DNA from: Lachnospiraceae bacterium
Lineage (GTDB): Bacteria > Bacillota > Clostridia > Lachnospirales > Lachnospiraceae
Direction of reading: 5' to 3'
DNA: 64,000 nucleotides
NCBI GenBank assembly: GCA_019421365.1
Contig: JAHZFJ010000011.1
Span: 62,001-126,000, forward strand
Position numbers and translations under genes: made by a program. Under the pieces are notes generated by a model. It was not told the origin of the DNA. It did not search any database and was given only the letters and a program-made list of their open reading frames with translations. Positions within the stretch are counted from its first letter, which is position 1. Every line of letters begins with the position of its first letter. Below, piece by piece: positions 1 through 8,106 of the stretch.

Positions 1-21
1 TATCGTTAAAGTTTTACTATT

Positions 22-885
22 TTAATCTTTTATTCTGCTAACAGGAAGCCATATTTCAAATTTATAATCCTCGGCTCCTTTAAATCCTTCATATGGAAAA
101 CATTCGATATCAATTGCCTCTGCATACCTATAGTTGGAAGTTGGAAGCCATTCGGTAAATATTCTCTTCCAAGCAGTTTCTAGTGTCGAGCTAACTGGAC
201 CGGTTAATTCAAAAATTGCCCATGTAGATTTTGCTATTACCTGACTAACCATTCCTTCTGGTGGCTCCTGATCTGATATACTGCCAATCATATAATCAAC
301 TTTTTCATCACTTAAGACTTGGATGAAACCATGAACACCTTTCGGAGCCACAGTTGACAAATCTGATATTACTTCTAGTAATCCTTTTTCATAAAGTTCA
401 TCCCATAATGATCCGACAACACTTGCATTATCCTCAGGTCCTTTATAATGCCTTTTGATTCCTACAACTGTAAATGCTTCTTTTTCCTCAATCTTGTAAT
501 CCATTTCAACATCTCCTTTAATCGAAATATGGAAGGTAATGCGAGGAAAGGCTTTTAGAGATATACCTGTATTATGCGCTTTTGAAGGCGTAATTCCATG
601 CAATTTTTGAAATGCTCGCGTAAAAGAGTCAGGCGAATCGTATCCATATTTTATGGCAAGGTCAATTATCTTTACTTTGCTATTTTGTAATTCAAAAGCA
701 GCAAGTGTTAAACGTCTACGACGAATATATTCAGATAATGTAACATCTGCTATAAACGAAAACATTCTTTGAAAATAAAAGACAGAGCAACAAGCCTTAC
801 TAGCAGCTATTTCGTAGTCAATCTCCCCGTCTAAATTATTTTCAATATAATCTAGGGCATCATTCATTCTTTGCAAATATTCCAT
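22..885 (-). CDS. AraC-family regulator with GyrI-like effector domain
   Basis: This is a 287-residue transcription regulator. Residues about 1-110 form the AraC/XylS double helix-turn-helix (the segment AIKYGYDSPDSFTRAFQKLHG is typical of the second helix-turn-helix). Residues about 130-287 resemble the GyrI-like/BmrR effector-binding fold that binds small hydrophobic or cationic ligands (FTVVGIKRHYKGP start, KFEIWLPV end). The start is taken at the internal ATG (885) because GGAAGGATGG lies just upstream; an ATG 45 bases earlier has no better site. It is the only minus-strand gene in the first 34 kb and is divergent from the sensor kinase. Family assignment is firm; the ligand and targets are unknown. 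Confidence 0.85.
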   Translation of the reverse strand: MEYLQRMNDALDYIENNLDGEIDYEIAASKACCSVFYFQRMFSFIADVTLSEYIRRRRLTLAAFELQNSKVKIIDLAIKYGYDSPDSFTRAFQKLHGITPSKAHNTGISLKAFPRITFHISIKGDVEMDYKIEEKEAFTVVGIKRHYKGPEDNASVVGSLWDELYEKGLLEVISDLSTVAPKGVHGFIQVLSDEKVDYMIGSISDQEPPEGMVSQVIAKSTWAIFELTGPVSSTLETAWKRIFTEWLPTSNYRYAEAIDIECFPYEGFKGAEDYKFEIWLPVSRIKD

Positions 886-1233
886 TCCACACCATCCTTC
901 CTGCTTAAAGTATAGTTGAGATGAAATCACTATACCCGATATTTTTTGTTCTTTTATGTAGGGTATTTGTTTATTAACAGTTCTGCTTCTGCAGGCATCA
1001 ATTTTCTAATAATCAATGACGTACTAGGTATTCAATATTATATATTAAAACAATGGGAAATACTACTAAAAGCTAATTGGTATATTAGATTGGAAGAAAA
1101 TAACTCGCCTTTAGTTGACAAAGAGTATCGCTTAATTTATCATATATGTATAAATATGTATATTTTTTAGTGTTAGACAATAGACAGAATTCAATCATTA
1201 CTAGATAAAATAATATAAGAAGTGGGTATTCGT
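886..1233. other. Divergent intergenic region with a sensor-kinase promoter
   Basis: This 348-base gap separates the AraC-type gene and the sensor kinase gene. A TTGACA at 1115-1120 is followed after 17 bases by TATCAT at 1138-1143, a good plus-strand promoter for the kinase operon. A 74-codon open frame (946-1170) lies across this promoter, has no ribosome binding site and no recognisable domain, so it is not called. I see no strong terminator or repeat. Confidence 0.5.
1115..1143 (+). promoter_or_regulatory. Promoter of sensor kinase/regulator pair
   Basis: TTGACA (1115-1120), 17-base spacer, TATCAT (1138-1143). It lies about 90 bases before the kinase start. Confidence 0.5.
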
Positions 1234-3093
1234 ATGAAAAAAGTGACGAAAAAGAAGAAGTATTCACAGATTGTATATTTATTTTGGATTTATGCAGGTG
1301 GAATAATCATTGTACTTGGTATATTCTTTGTAGTTATTGATGCAGTATATCAGTCTAATATCTATATGGATGCGAAAAATCAAACTACAACATTTTGCAC
1401 CTCTATACAAAGTGCGGTTGAGTCAGAACTTAATAAAATGTCAAGCATAGCGATGAATGTTGTATATTCAGATAATATTCGGGATTCTTTGGGGCAAAAG
1501 CAGATAGAAGGGGAACTTGGAAGTATATCGAAGAAGAATGCTACTTTACCTATGTTGGAAATCTATGCAGCCTTAAACGCAGCACAACAGAACACACAAT
1601 CTGCCTCACAAGTTAATGTCTATACTTTGAATCAAAAAAGTATTGGTACGGGATTAAGTGATTCTATGAGTGATGTACGACTTCTAGATAAAAGTTGGTA
1701 TTCATCGGCGTTATCTCTTAATGGAAAAAAATATTTTACTGCACCGGAGAAGATTGTATTTAATCAATTTGCCAATAAGGTTATGGAAGAACATATGTAC
1801 ATAACTTTAGTGCGTTTATTAAATGATGGAACAGGTAAAAAAGTGGGTTTTGTTGAAGTGATTCAAGACTGTGAACGAATATTTGCATTAGTTAATCGAT
1901 TAAAGAAGCAAAATCCTTATACTTCTATCTATATATTCAATGATCGTGGTGAAATAGTATATCCTTATGATGGGACTGGTGAGGAGGATTTAAAGTATTA
2001 TAATATTATTAAAGATAATAATATGGAGCCATTGGTAAGTAAATGGGTTCGAACAGATTATTATATAAAGAGTCTAGCGACTTACCAGATGATAGATGGT
2101 TATAATTGGTCTATATTAGTATATGAAAATCGTCAATCGATATATTATCCATTACATAGATATAGAGTAGTATTTCTTATTGCTGGATTTATAACCATTC
2201 TCATGGTTATTATATTATGTTTTTTGTTATCGAGAAAGATTACAAGGCCATTAAGAATGATTAAAGATGCTACTAGGCAGATTACAATTACCTCTGTTCT
2301 TGACGAAGAAAACGAACATATCAATGAAATTGATAGCAATATAATTGAGATTCATCAATTATGCGAGGCAATTCAGGGGATGTATGAACAGTTAAAGGAT
2401 TCTTCAAGGGAAGTACTCTTGTCTAGGTCTGAAGAGACAAAAGCAAAGTTAAGTGCAACACAATCAATAATTAATCCACATTTTCTCTATAATTGCCTTA
2501 CTCATATGAGTATAATGGCAGAGGAAGAGATGAATGATGAGATTATACAGTTATGTAACTCTTTATGTGATTTCTTCAGATATATATCATCAACGAAGGA
2601 GATGAAAGTACCCCTAAAAGAGGAGCTAGTTTGCACTCAAAAGTACATTGAATGTATGAAGCTTCGTTTTGGGGAGGATCTTGTGTACATTTGCAATATC
2701 TCTGATTCTGTTAAAGAGGTCCAGATTCCAAAACTTATTCTACAACCAATAGTTGAGAATGCATTCAAGTATGGATTTAATAAAAAGCCACCTTGGGTTT
2801 TAAAAATCTCAGCATATAAAAGACGTAAGAACTGGAGAATTGAAGTTGAAGATAATGGAGGAATGCTTAGTGATGTTCAAAAGGAATTGTTATTAAAGGA
2901 ATTTAGGGAGACTAAAAAGAATGCATTTTACAATATGGAAATTGGAGGGATGGGACTAAAAAATACGTATTTGCGTATGAAATTATTGTACGGAGAGAAA
3001 GCGATGTTTACAATTGAAAATCATTATCCAGGGCGTACGAAGTTCATATTAGGCGGACCAATTGAGACTACTAAGGAGAAGAATGTCTTATAA
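1234..3093 (+). CDS. Sensor histidine kinase, YesM/LytS type
   Basis: This is a 619-residue membrane kinase. Residues about 14-37 are the first membrane helix, about 38-300 an extracellular Cache-like sensor, about 312-333 the second helix (SRKITRPLR starts the HAMP region), then a His_kinase domain with NPHFLYN (phospho-acceptor His416) and an HATPase with PIVENAFKYGF, VEDNGG and GGMGLKN. YesM-type kinases sense extracellular sugars or oligosaccharides and phosphorylate a YesN-type regulator, which is the next gene. The start is the ATG at 1234 rather than the GTG at 1222. The sugar ABC transporter 1.2 kb downstream is the likely regulated target (inference). Confidence 0.9.
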   Translation: MKKVTKKKKYSQIVYLFWIYAGGIIIVLGIFFVVIDAVYQSNIYMDAKNQTTTFCTSIQSAVESELNKMSSIAMNVVYSDNIRDSLGQKQIEGELGSISKKNATLPMLEIYAALNAAQQNTQSASQVNVYTLNQKSIGTGLSDSMSDVRLLDKSWYSSALSLNGKKYFTAPEKIVFNQFANKVMEEHMYITLVRLLNDGTGKKVGFVEVIQDCERIFALVNRLKKQNPYTSIYIFNDRGEIVYPYDGTGEEDLKYYNIIKDNNMEPLVSKWVRTDYYIKSLATYQMIDGYNWSILVYENRQSIYYPLHRYRVVFLIAGFITILMVIILCFLLSRKITRPLRMIKDATRQITITSVLDEENEHINEIDSNIIEIHQLCEAIQGMYEQLKDSSREVLLSRSEETKAKLSATQSIINPHFLYNCLTHMSIMAEEEMNDEIIQLCNSLCDFFRYISSTKEMKVPLKEELVCTQKYIECMKLRFGEDLVYICNISDSVKEVQIPKLILQPIVENAFKYGFNKKPPWVLKISAYKRRKNWRIEVEDNGGMLSDVQKELLLKEFRETKKNAFYNMEIGGMGLKNTYLRMKLLYGEKAMFTIENHYPGRTKFILGGPIETTKEKNVL

Positions 3094-3115
3094 TGGGAAA
3101 GGCGGGGGAAGTTTA

Positions 3116-3877
3116 ATGAATACGGAAATCACATATAAGTTTATTGTAATTGAAGATGAACCATTAATTAGGAAGAATATAATTAAGAAGATAGAAGGAT
3201 TAGAGTTACCCCTGGTGTATGTAGGTGAGGCAAGCAATGGTGTAGATGGAATATTACTTGCAGAAAGAGAAATCCCTAATATTATAATAACGGATATTCG
3301 CATGCCTCAATGTGATGGTTTAGAAGTTATCAGATACATTAATCGAAAGTATCCAGATATAAAGATTATAATATTAAGTGGATATGATGAGTTTTCTTAC
3401 GCAAAAGAGGCGATGCGACATAATGTACATAATTATATTCTAAAGCCTATACGAACAGAAGAGTTAAGAGAAACCTTGGTAGAAATAGTGAATTATTTTG
3501 ATGCGAAATCGCAGAGAATTAGAACGTTGTCCCATAAGCAACATGATTTATCACAAGAAGAAATTTATACATTAATGGTTAATTATTTTAAAGAGAATTA
3601 TATGCAAGATATTACCTTGGGATCATTGGCGAATTCAATCGGATTTTCTCAAGAATATCTTGGTAAAGTGTTTAAGAAAATAGCATGCCAATCTCCGTCG
3701 AAATACCTAACAACGTTACGTATTAATCAGGCCAAACAGCTCTTGATTCAGTATAAAGATATGGAAGTAGGTAGAATTGGTGAATTGGTAGGATACAAAG
3801 ATGCGTTTTATTTTAGCCGGGTATTTAAAACCCATACGAATATGACCCCAAGCGAATATAGAATAAGTAATAAATAA
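3116..3877 (+). CDS. Response regulator, YesN type (REC plus AraC HTH)
   Basis: This 253-residue regulator has an N-terminal receiver with acidic pocket IEDE, phospho-acceptor Asp60 in TDIRMP and Lys in LKPI, followed by a C-terminal AraC-type HTH (IGFSQEYLGKVFKK and VGYKDAFYFSRVFK). It is the partner of the preceding kinase. I chose the ATG at 3116, preceded by GGGGGAAG, because the receiver starts at once. An ATG at 3083 with AAGGAG is also possible and would overlap the kinase stop. It probably activates the adjacent sugar transporter genes. Confidence 0.88.
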   Translation: MNTEITYKFIVIEDEPLIRKNIIKKIEGLELPLVYVGEASNGVDGILLAEREIPNIIITDIRMPQCDGLEVIRYINRKYPDIKIIILSGYDEFSYAKEAMRHNVHNYILKPIRTEELRETLVEIVNYFDAKSQRIRTLSHKQHDLSQEEIYTLMVNYFKENYMQDITLGSLANSIGFSQEYLGKVFKKIACQSPSKYLTTLRINQAKQLLIQYKDMEVGRIGELVGYKDAFYFSRVFKTHTNMTPSEYRISNK

Positions 3878-3887
3878 ACCAATATAG

Positions 3888-3951
3888 GAACGATTTTCAC
3901 AAAGTATAAAATGCAGGATAATGCATGTTTATTTGGGAAAATCGTTCTTTT
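3888..3951 (+). terminator. Terminator after the response regulator
   Basis: An 11-bp stem GAACGATTTTC (3888-3898) pairs with GAAAATCGTTC (3937-3947), followed by T residues. The loop is long (38 bases). Confidence 0.55.
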
Positions 3952-4274
3952 AATTAGCATCTTAAACGATTAGATAAAATTACTAAAAATGCAAAATTGA
4001 GTTATGGAATTTTGAGAATAACGATGTAATGAGTTCAATAAAGTACTAACTATATGTCTAAAATGTCCATTAGGAGTAGGTAAAACCTTGATTATAAAGG
4101 AAATATACTAAAACGATTAAGAAATAATGACAACAAAAATATACAAATAATAGGATGGGATTGTCTATTCTGTACAAAGGTAATTTTTGGTATACTCTAA
4201 TTAGTAAATAACTACTGCGCGTAATATGGGGATTGCAGAAAGTGATTACTAAAAATATAAAAGGAGAAGATGGT
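3952..4274 (+). promoter_or_regulatory. Leader and promoter region of sugar ABC operon
   Basis: The gap holds an extended -10 (TGG-TATACT, -10 at 4191-4196) without a good -35, which fits activation by the upstream YesN-type regulator. I see no coding frame or strong hairpin. Confidence 0.4.
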
Positions 4275-5723
4275 ATGAAAAGAAAATTACTTAGTGTGTT
4301 GTTATGTGCAACATTAGTCGCTTCAATGGCAGTGGGGTGTGGAAAGAAAGATAATTCTACAACTAACAATGATAAGAATAGTACTGAAACTGTTACTGAT
4401 GTTACGAAAAATGAAACAGAAGCAACTGATGACAGTGCTACGACAGACACAGAAACAACAGATCCTGCAGCTAGTGGTTTAGCTTACAAAGGAACAATTA
4501 ATATTATGCATTTCTCTACTTCTGAAGAAGCTGAGGGAAATGGTGGATCGGATGGCTTCCGTACCATGAACCAACAATGGGCTGATGCTAATCCAGATAT
4601 CAAGTTAGAACAAAATGTATTAGCAAATGATGAATATAAGAGTAAAATTGCTACATTAGCTGGAGCAAATGATTTACCAGATGTATTCATGTTACAAGGT
4701 ATGAATACGAAAGCATGGGCTGAACAAGGTCTTATATTAGATATGACAGATATCATCAATAATTCACCATATGCAGCTCAATATGATTTAAGTAAATTCT
4801 ATCCATTCCAATTTGATGGAAAAACTTATGGTTTACCAGCACTTTGCGAAGGTTCTTGTGCAATCGTAGCGTATGATTCTGAACTTTGGAAAGAAGCAGG
4901 TTTTGATGCATTTCCGGCTACTTGGGATGAGTTAGTTAGTGCAAAAGCTTTCTTTGATGATAAGAAAATTACAGAAGTAGCTTTTGGTAACAGAGATAAA
5001 TGGAATATGAACTCATGTTTCTTATCAACTGTAGGTGATCGATTCACAGGTTCTGATTGGTATCATTCAATTATTGAAAAAACAGGTGCTAAATTCACTG
5101 ATCAAGCATTTGTAGATTCATTAAAATTCACACAAGAAATTTTCCAATCAGGCGTATTTAATAAAGACTTCAATGCAATTACTAACGAAGATGCAAGAGA
5201 ATATTACATCGATGGTTCTGCAGCAGCAGTAATCGGTGGTAACTGGGATATCTCTTATATTGGAGCTACTTTAAAAGAAAGCGATCCAGAACTATATGCT
5301 AGAACTAAATTTGCTGTAATACCTCAACCAGCTGGAGCTACTGGCTCAACAAATACTCATAATACTGGTATGGGTTATGCTGTAGCAATCAATTCAAAAG
5401 TTGCTGATGATCCAGACAAATTAGCTGCTTGTATCGATTTAGCTTACAAATTAACTGGTTCTGATTTCTCAACTTATGTTGCAGAAAACTATGCATTATC
5501 AGCTTTAACAAAAGTTGAGTCTGTAGATATGAGCAAATTTGATCAATTTACTACTGATTTTTATAACTTCTACCAAAATCCTGGTTGTGAAATCTATGAC
5601 TCTTTCTTAACGGGTGCAGTTTGGGATGTATTAAATACAGATTTGCAGACAATGGTAAATGGAGAAATCGATCCAGAAACAGTTGCAGCAAATGCACAAA
5701 AAGCTTATGAGGAAAATTATTAG
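4275..5723 (+). CDS. Carbohydrate ABC transporter substrate-binding lipoprotein
   Basis: This is a 482-residue extracytoplasmic binding protein of the SBP_bac_1 (family 1, MalE/UgpB) type. A signal peptide ends in a lipobox (AVGC at residues about 18-21), followed by a Ser/Thr/Asp-rich tether of about 55 residues and then the binding domain (INIMHFSTSEEAEG onwards). The start is the ATG at 4275 with AAGGAGA just upstream; a frame extending 14 codons further upstream lacks one. The following two permease genes complete the importer; no ATPase is nearby, so it presumably uses a shared MsmK-type ATPase. The substrate cannot be told; an oligosaccharide is likely. Confidence 0.9.
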   Translation: MKRKLLSVLLCATLVASMAVGCGKKDNSTTNNDKNSTETVTDVTKNETEATDDSATTDTETTDPAASGLAYKGTINIMHFSTSEEAEGNGGSDGFRTMNQQWADANPDIKLEQNVLANDEYKSKIATLAGANDLPDVFMLQGMNTKAWAEQGLILDMTDIINNSPYAAQYDLSKFYPFQFDGKTYGLPALCEGSCAIVAYDSELWKEAGFDAFPATWDELVSAKAFFDDKKITEVAFGNRDKWNMNSCFLSTVGDRFTGSDWYHSIIEKTGAKFTDQAFVDSLKFTQEIFQSGVFNKDFNAITNEDAREYYIDGSAAAVIGGNWDISYIGATLKESDPELYARTKFAVIPQPAGATGSTNTHNTGMGYAVAINSKVADDPDKLAACIDLAYKLTGSDFSTYVAENYALSALTKVESVDMSKFDQFTTDFYNFYQNPGCEIYDSFLTGAVWDVLNTDLQTMVNGEIDPETVAANAQKAYEENY

Positions 5724-5767
5724 AGATAATGATTTACTCAAGGTGACATAACCTTATTAAGGAATGG

Positions 5768-5801
5768 ATTGGTTCTCATGATAACCTTCATGAGAACCAA
5801 T
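5768..5801 (+). terminator. Intercistronic hairpin between binding protein and permease
   Basis: A perfect 13-bp stem ATTGGTTCTCATG (5768-5780) / CATGAGAACCAAT (5789-5801) with an 8-base loop. It lacks a strong T-run, so it more likely protects the binding-protein mRNA or gives partial termination, allowing more binding protein than permease. Confidence 0.6.
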
Positions 5802-5829
5802 TATTCTATCGGATACAAGGAGGGAGTCT

Positions 5830-6726
5830 ATGCTTAGTTCCATACGTCCAAAAAAAGGAGTAATATTCTTTTACTTACTTATACCAGTTCTTATCTATGT
5901 GTTTTCTGTGTTCGTACCATTAGCTACGGCATTTTATTACAGTTTCTTTAACTGGAAAGGTGGTCCTAACAAAACATTTAACGGAATTGAGAATTATATA
6001 ACCTTGATAAAAGATGAGGTTTTTAGGAGTGCTTTTGGTCATAATATTTACCTGGTAATTGCCTGTATTATTGGACAGATTGGTTTAGCGTTTATATTCG
6101 TATTAATGATTAATTCAAGATATACAAAGTTAAAAGGTATTCATCGTACCTTTGGTTTCTTTCCGAGTACGATAGCAGCAGTATCTATTGGATTCATCTG
6201 GAGTATGATCTATGATTACAAAAGAGGACTTCTTAATTGGTTATTAGATTTAATCGGAAAGGGTGACTCAGCTAAAGTTTGGTTAAATGAACCTAAGTTA
6301 GTAATGTTACTTATTGCAATTCCATTAATATGGCAGTTCATCGGTTATTATATGGTTATTATCTTATCAGCCATTTCGTCCATCGATCAAGAGATTTTCG
6401 AAGTAGCAGAGCTTGATGGTGCTAATTCATTTCAAAGAGCAATATATATCGTAATTCCTTTAATTAAGAATACATTGTTAGTATGTGTTACATTATGTAT
6501 TGCTGGTAACATGAAAGCATTCGATCATATTTACGTAATGACTGCAGGTGGCCCAGGTAACTCTTCTATGGTTATGGCACTCTATGGATACAAAGTTTCA
6601 TTCGACCAACAGAATATGGGATATGGTAGTGCAATATCAATTGGTATATTCGTATTGAGCTTAATCGTTATTCTAGGGTCACAAGCATTGATTGGTCATC
6701 TCACGAAAGATAAGGAGGTGGCGTAA
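5830..6726 (+). CDS. Sugar ABC transporter permease, MalF/UgpA-like
   Basis: A 298-residue integral membrane protein with about six helices, starting KKGVIFFYLLIPVLIYVFSV. The cytoplasmic EAA loop that contacts the ATPase is visible (EVAELDGANSFQRAIYIVIP, residues about 192-211). An AAGGAGGG site precedes the ATG. It forms a heterodimeric channel with the next gene, whose start overlaps this stop (TAATG), so the two are translationally coupled. Confidence 0.92.
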   Translation: MLSSIRPKKGVIFFYLLIPVLIYVFSVFVPLATAFYYSFFNWKGGPNKTFNGIENYITLIKDEVFRSAFGHNIYLVIACIIGQIGLAFIFVLMINSRYTKLKGIHRTFGFFPSTIAAVSIGFIWSMIYDYKRGLLNWLLDLIGKGDSAKVWLNEPKLVMLLIAIPLIWQFIGYYMVIILSAISSIDQEIFEVAELDGANSFQRAIYIVIPLIKNTLLVCVTLCIAGNMKAFDHIYVMTAGGPGNSSMVMALYGYKVSFDQQNMGYGSAISIGIFVLSLIVILGSQALIGHLTKDKEVA

Positions 6727-7568
6727 TGGAAAAACAATCAAGACATATATGGTCTAAGTATTTTGTTAATTTAATACTGATAATATTTTCATTGAGTTGT
6801 ATCTTCCCTTTGATCTGGATGTTTTATTCTTCATTAAAAGAGAAACGTGTATTCAATGCTGATATTATTGATTTACCAACAAATCCAACATTAAGTAATT
6901 ACACTAAGATCCTTACAAATCCAGATTATCATATTTATCAATCCATGTTTAACAGTTTTAGAGTTACTTTCTTATCTGTAGTATTAATTGTTATTTGCGG
7001 GTTTATTGTGGGATATATAATTGCAAGAGTTAGGTTTAAATTAAACAGAGTGCTTTATGTAATGTTCTTAATGGGGATGTTAATTCCAATTCATTCATTA
7101 CTAGTACCAATCTATATTGTTTTTAAGAATTTTGGGTTAACAGATAAATGGTACACCTTAATTATACCTTATGTAGCTTTCGGATTACCAATAGCAATAT
7201 TTCTTGTGGAAGGATTTATTAAGGGAATACCAGTTGCTTTAGAAGAAGCGGCAGCAATCGATGGAAGTAGTTTTAGTCGCACCTTATTCAGTATTATACT
7301 TCCTGTGGCGAAACCAATCTTAACAACAATTGCTATCATTCAAACGTTTGCATGTTGGAATGAATTCTCATTCGCATTGGTTTTGGTATCGAATAGTAAA
7401 TTACAGACTGTACCGCTTGCAATGACACAATTTACAGGACAGTTTGCTTCGGATTATCCAAAGATTATGGCTGCAATGTTATTGACGATGTCACCAATCA
7501 TTATTCTTTATTTTGTATTTAGTAAACAGATTATTAAAGGTATGGTTGCTGGTGCCGTTAAAGGATAA
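6726..7568 (+). CDS. Sugar ABC transporter permease, MalG/UgpE-like
   Basis: A 280-residue permease with about six membrane helices and an EAA loop (LEEAAAIDGSSFSRTLFSII, about residues 172-191). It is the second half of the transport channel, in the binding-protein-dependent transport inner membrane family. Its ATG overlaps the previous stop, with AAGGAGGTGG upstream. It is the last recognisable gene of this transporter operon. Confidence 0.92.
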   Translation: MEKQSRHIWSKYFVNLILIIFSLSCIFPLIWMFYSSLKEKRVFNADIIDLPTNPTLSNYTKILTNPDYHIYQSMFNSFRVTFLSVVLIVICGFIVGYIIARVRFKLNRVLYVMFLMGMLIPIHSLLVPIYIVFKNFGLTDKWYTLIIPYVAFGLPIAIFLVEGFIKGIPVALEEAAAIDGSSFSRTLFSIILPVAKPILTTIAIIQTFACWNEFSFALVLVSNSKLQTVPLAMTQFTGQFASDYPKIMAAMLLTMSPIIILYFVFSKQIIKGMVAGAVKG

Positions 7569-7706
7569 AGAAGGCATTGCATGTTATGAAAGTTAACAGT
7601 GACATTTACAAAACAAGTCATGGCAAGAAATTTCAAAATTATTATTGAATAGAAAAGTGTGAGCTAAGGAACAATAAACCTATCAGAGAAAATAGGAGGT
7701 TACAAT

Positions 7707-7922
7707 ATGAACTATTTCGGTATGGGTTTATTGGCATTACCGGTAGCCATTGAGAATAATAAAAGATTAACTGAGGCTGAAAAAGAACAACTATATTTTC
7801 GATACAAAGATAATTACCAACATCGCGAAGCAGACAGAGTGTTAAATGGTGACATTATTGAAGATAATGTTGATTCATTAATGAATCTAGCAATTTTATC
7901 TAGTGTTAATAAGAATGTATAA
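7707..7922 (+). CDS. Small conserved-looking protein of unknown function
   Basis: A 71-residue protein preceded by a strong AGGAGGT site 8 bases from the ATG. The N-terminus (MNYFGMGLLALPVAIENN) is mildly hydrophobic but too short to be a confident membrane anchor; the rest is charged and probably helical (LTEAEKEQLYFRYKDNY). A strong hairpin follows, so it looks like an independent short gene or the last gene of the sugar operon. I do not recognise a family. Confidence 0.6.
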   Translation: MNYFGMGLLALPVAIENNKRLTEAEKEQLYFRYKDNYQHREADRVLNGDIIEDNVDSLMNLAILSSVNKNV

Positions 7923-7928
7923 AGCAAA

Positions 7929-8004
7929 CAAACTTCGCACTTGAAGATTTAGAGGAGTAGCAAACTGCTATAATCAACTGAAGTCTTTTTATGTGCGAAG
8001 TTTG
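7929..8004 (+). terminator. Terminator-like structure with 12-bp outer stem (repeat copy R1)
   Basis: CAAACTTCGCAC (7929-7940) pairs perfectly with GTGCGAAGTTTG (7993-8004). Inside lies a smaller stem-loop (TAGCA/TGCTA) and CTTTTT. The left arm with the following TTGAAGAT recurs downstream of ahpC and near 28,140 (see findings). Confidence 0.6.
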
Positions 8005-8106
8005 AGTAAATTATGGTAGAGGTTTTAATAGACTACATTTACAAAGAATTTGTGAATTTAATGGCAGGATAGATACATATAATCTAGATAAGTAATAATT
8101 TGGTGA

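Noticed and set aside
946..1170. 74-codon open frame between the AraC-type regulator and the sensor kinase
   Set aside because: It runs across a good promoter, lacks a ribosome binding site and has AT-driven composition (Ile/Tyr/Asn rich) without domain signs.
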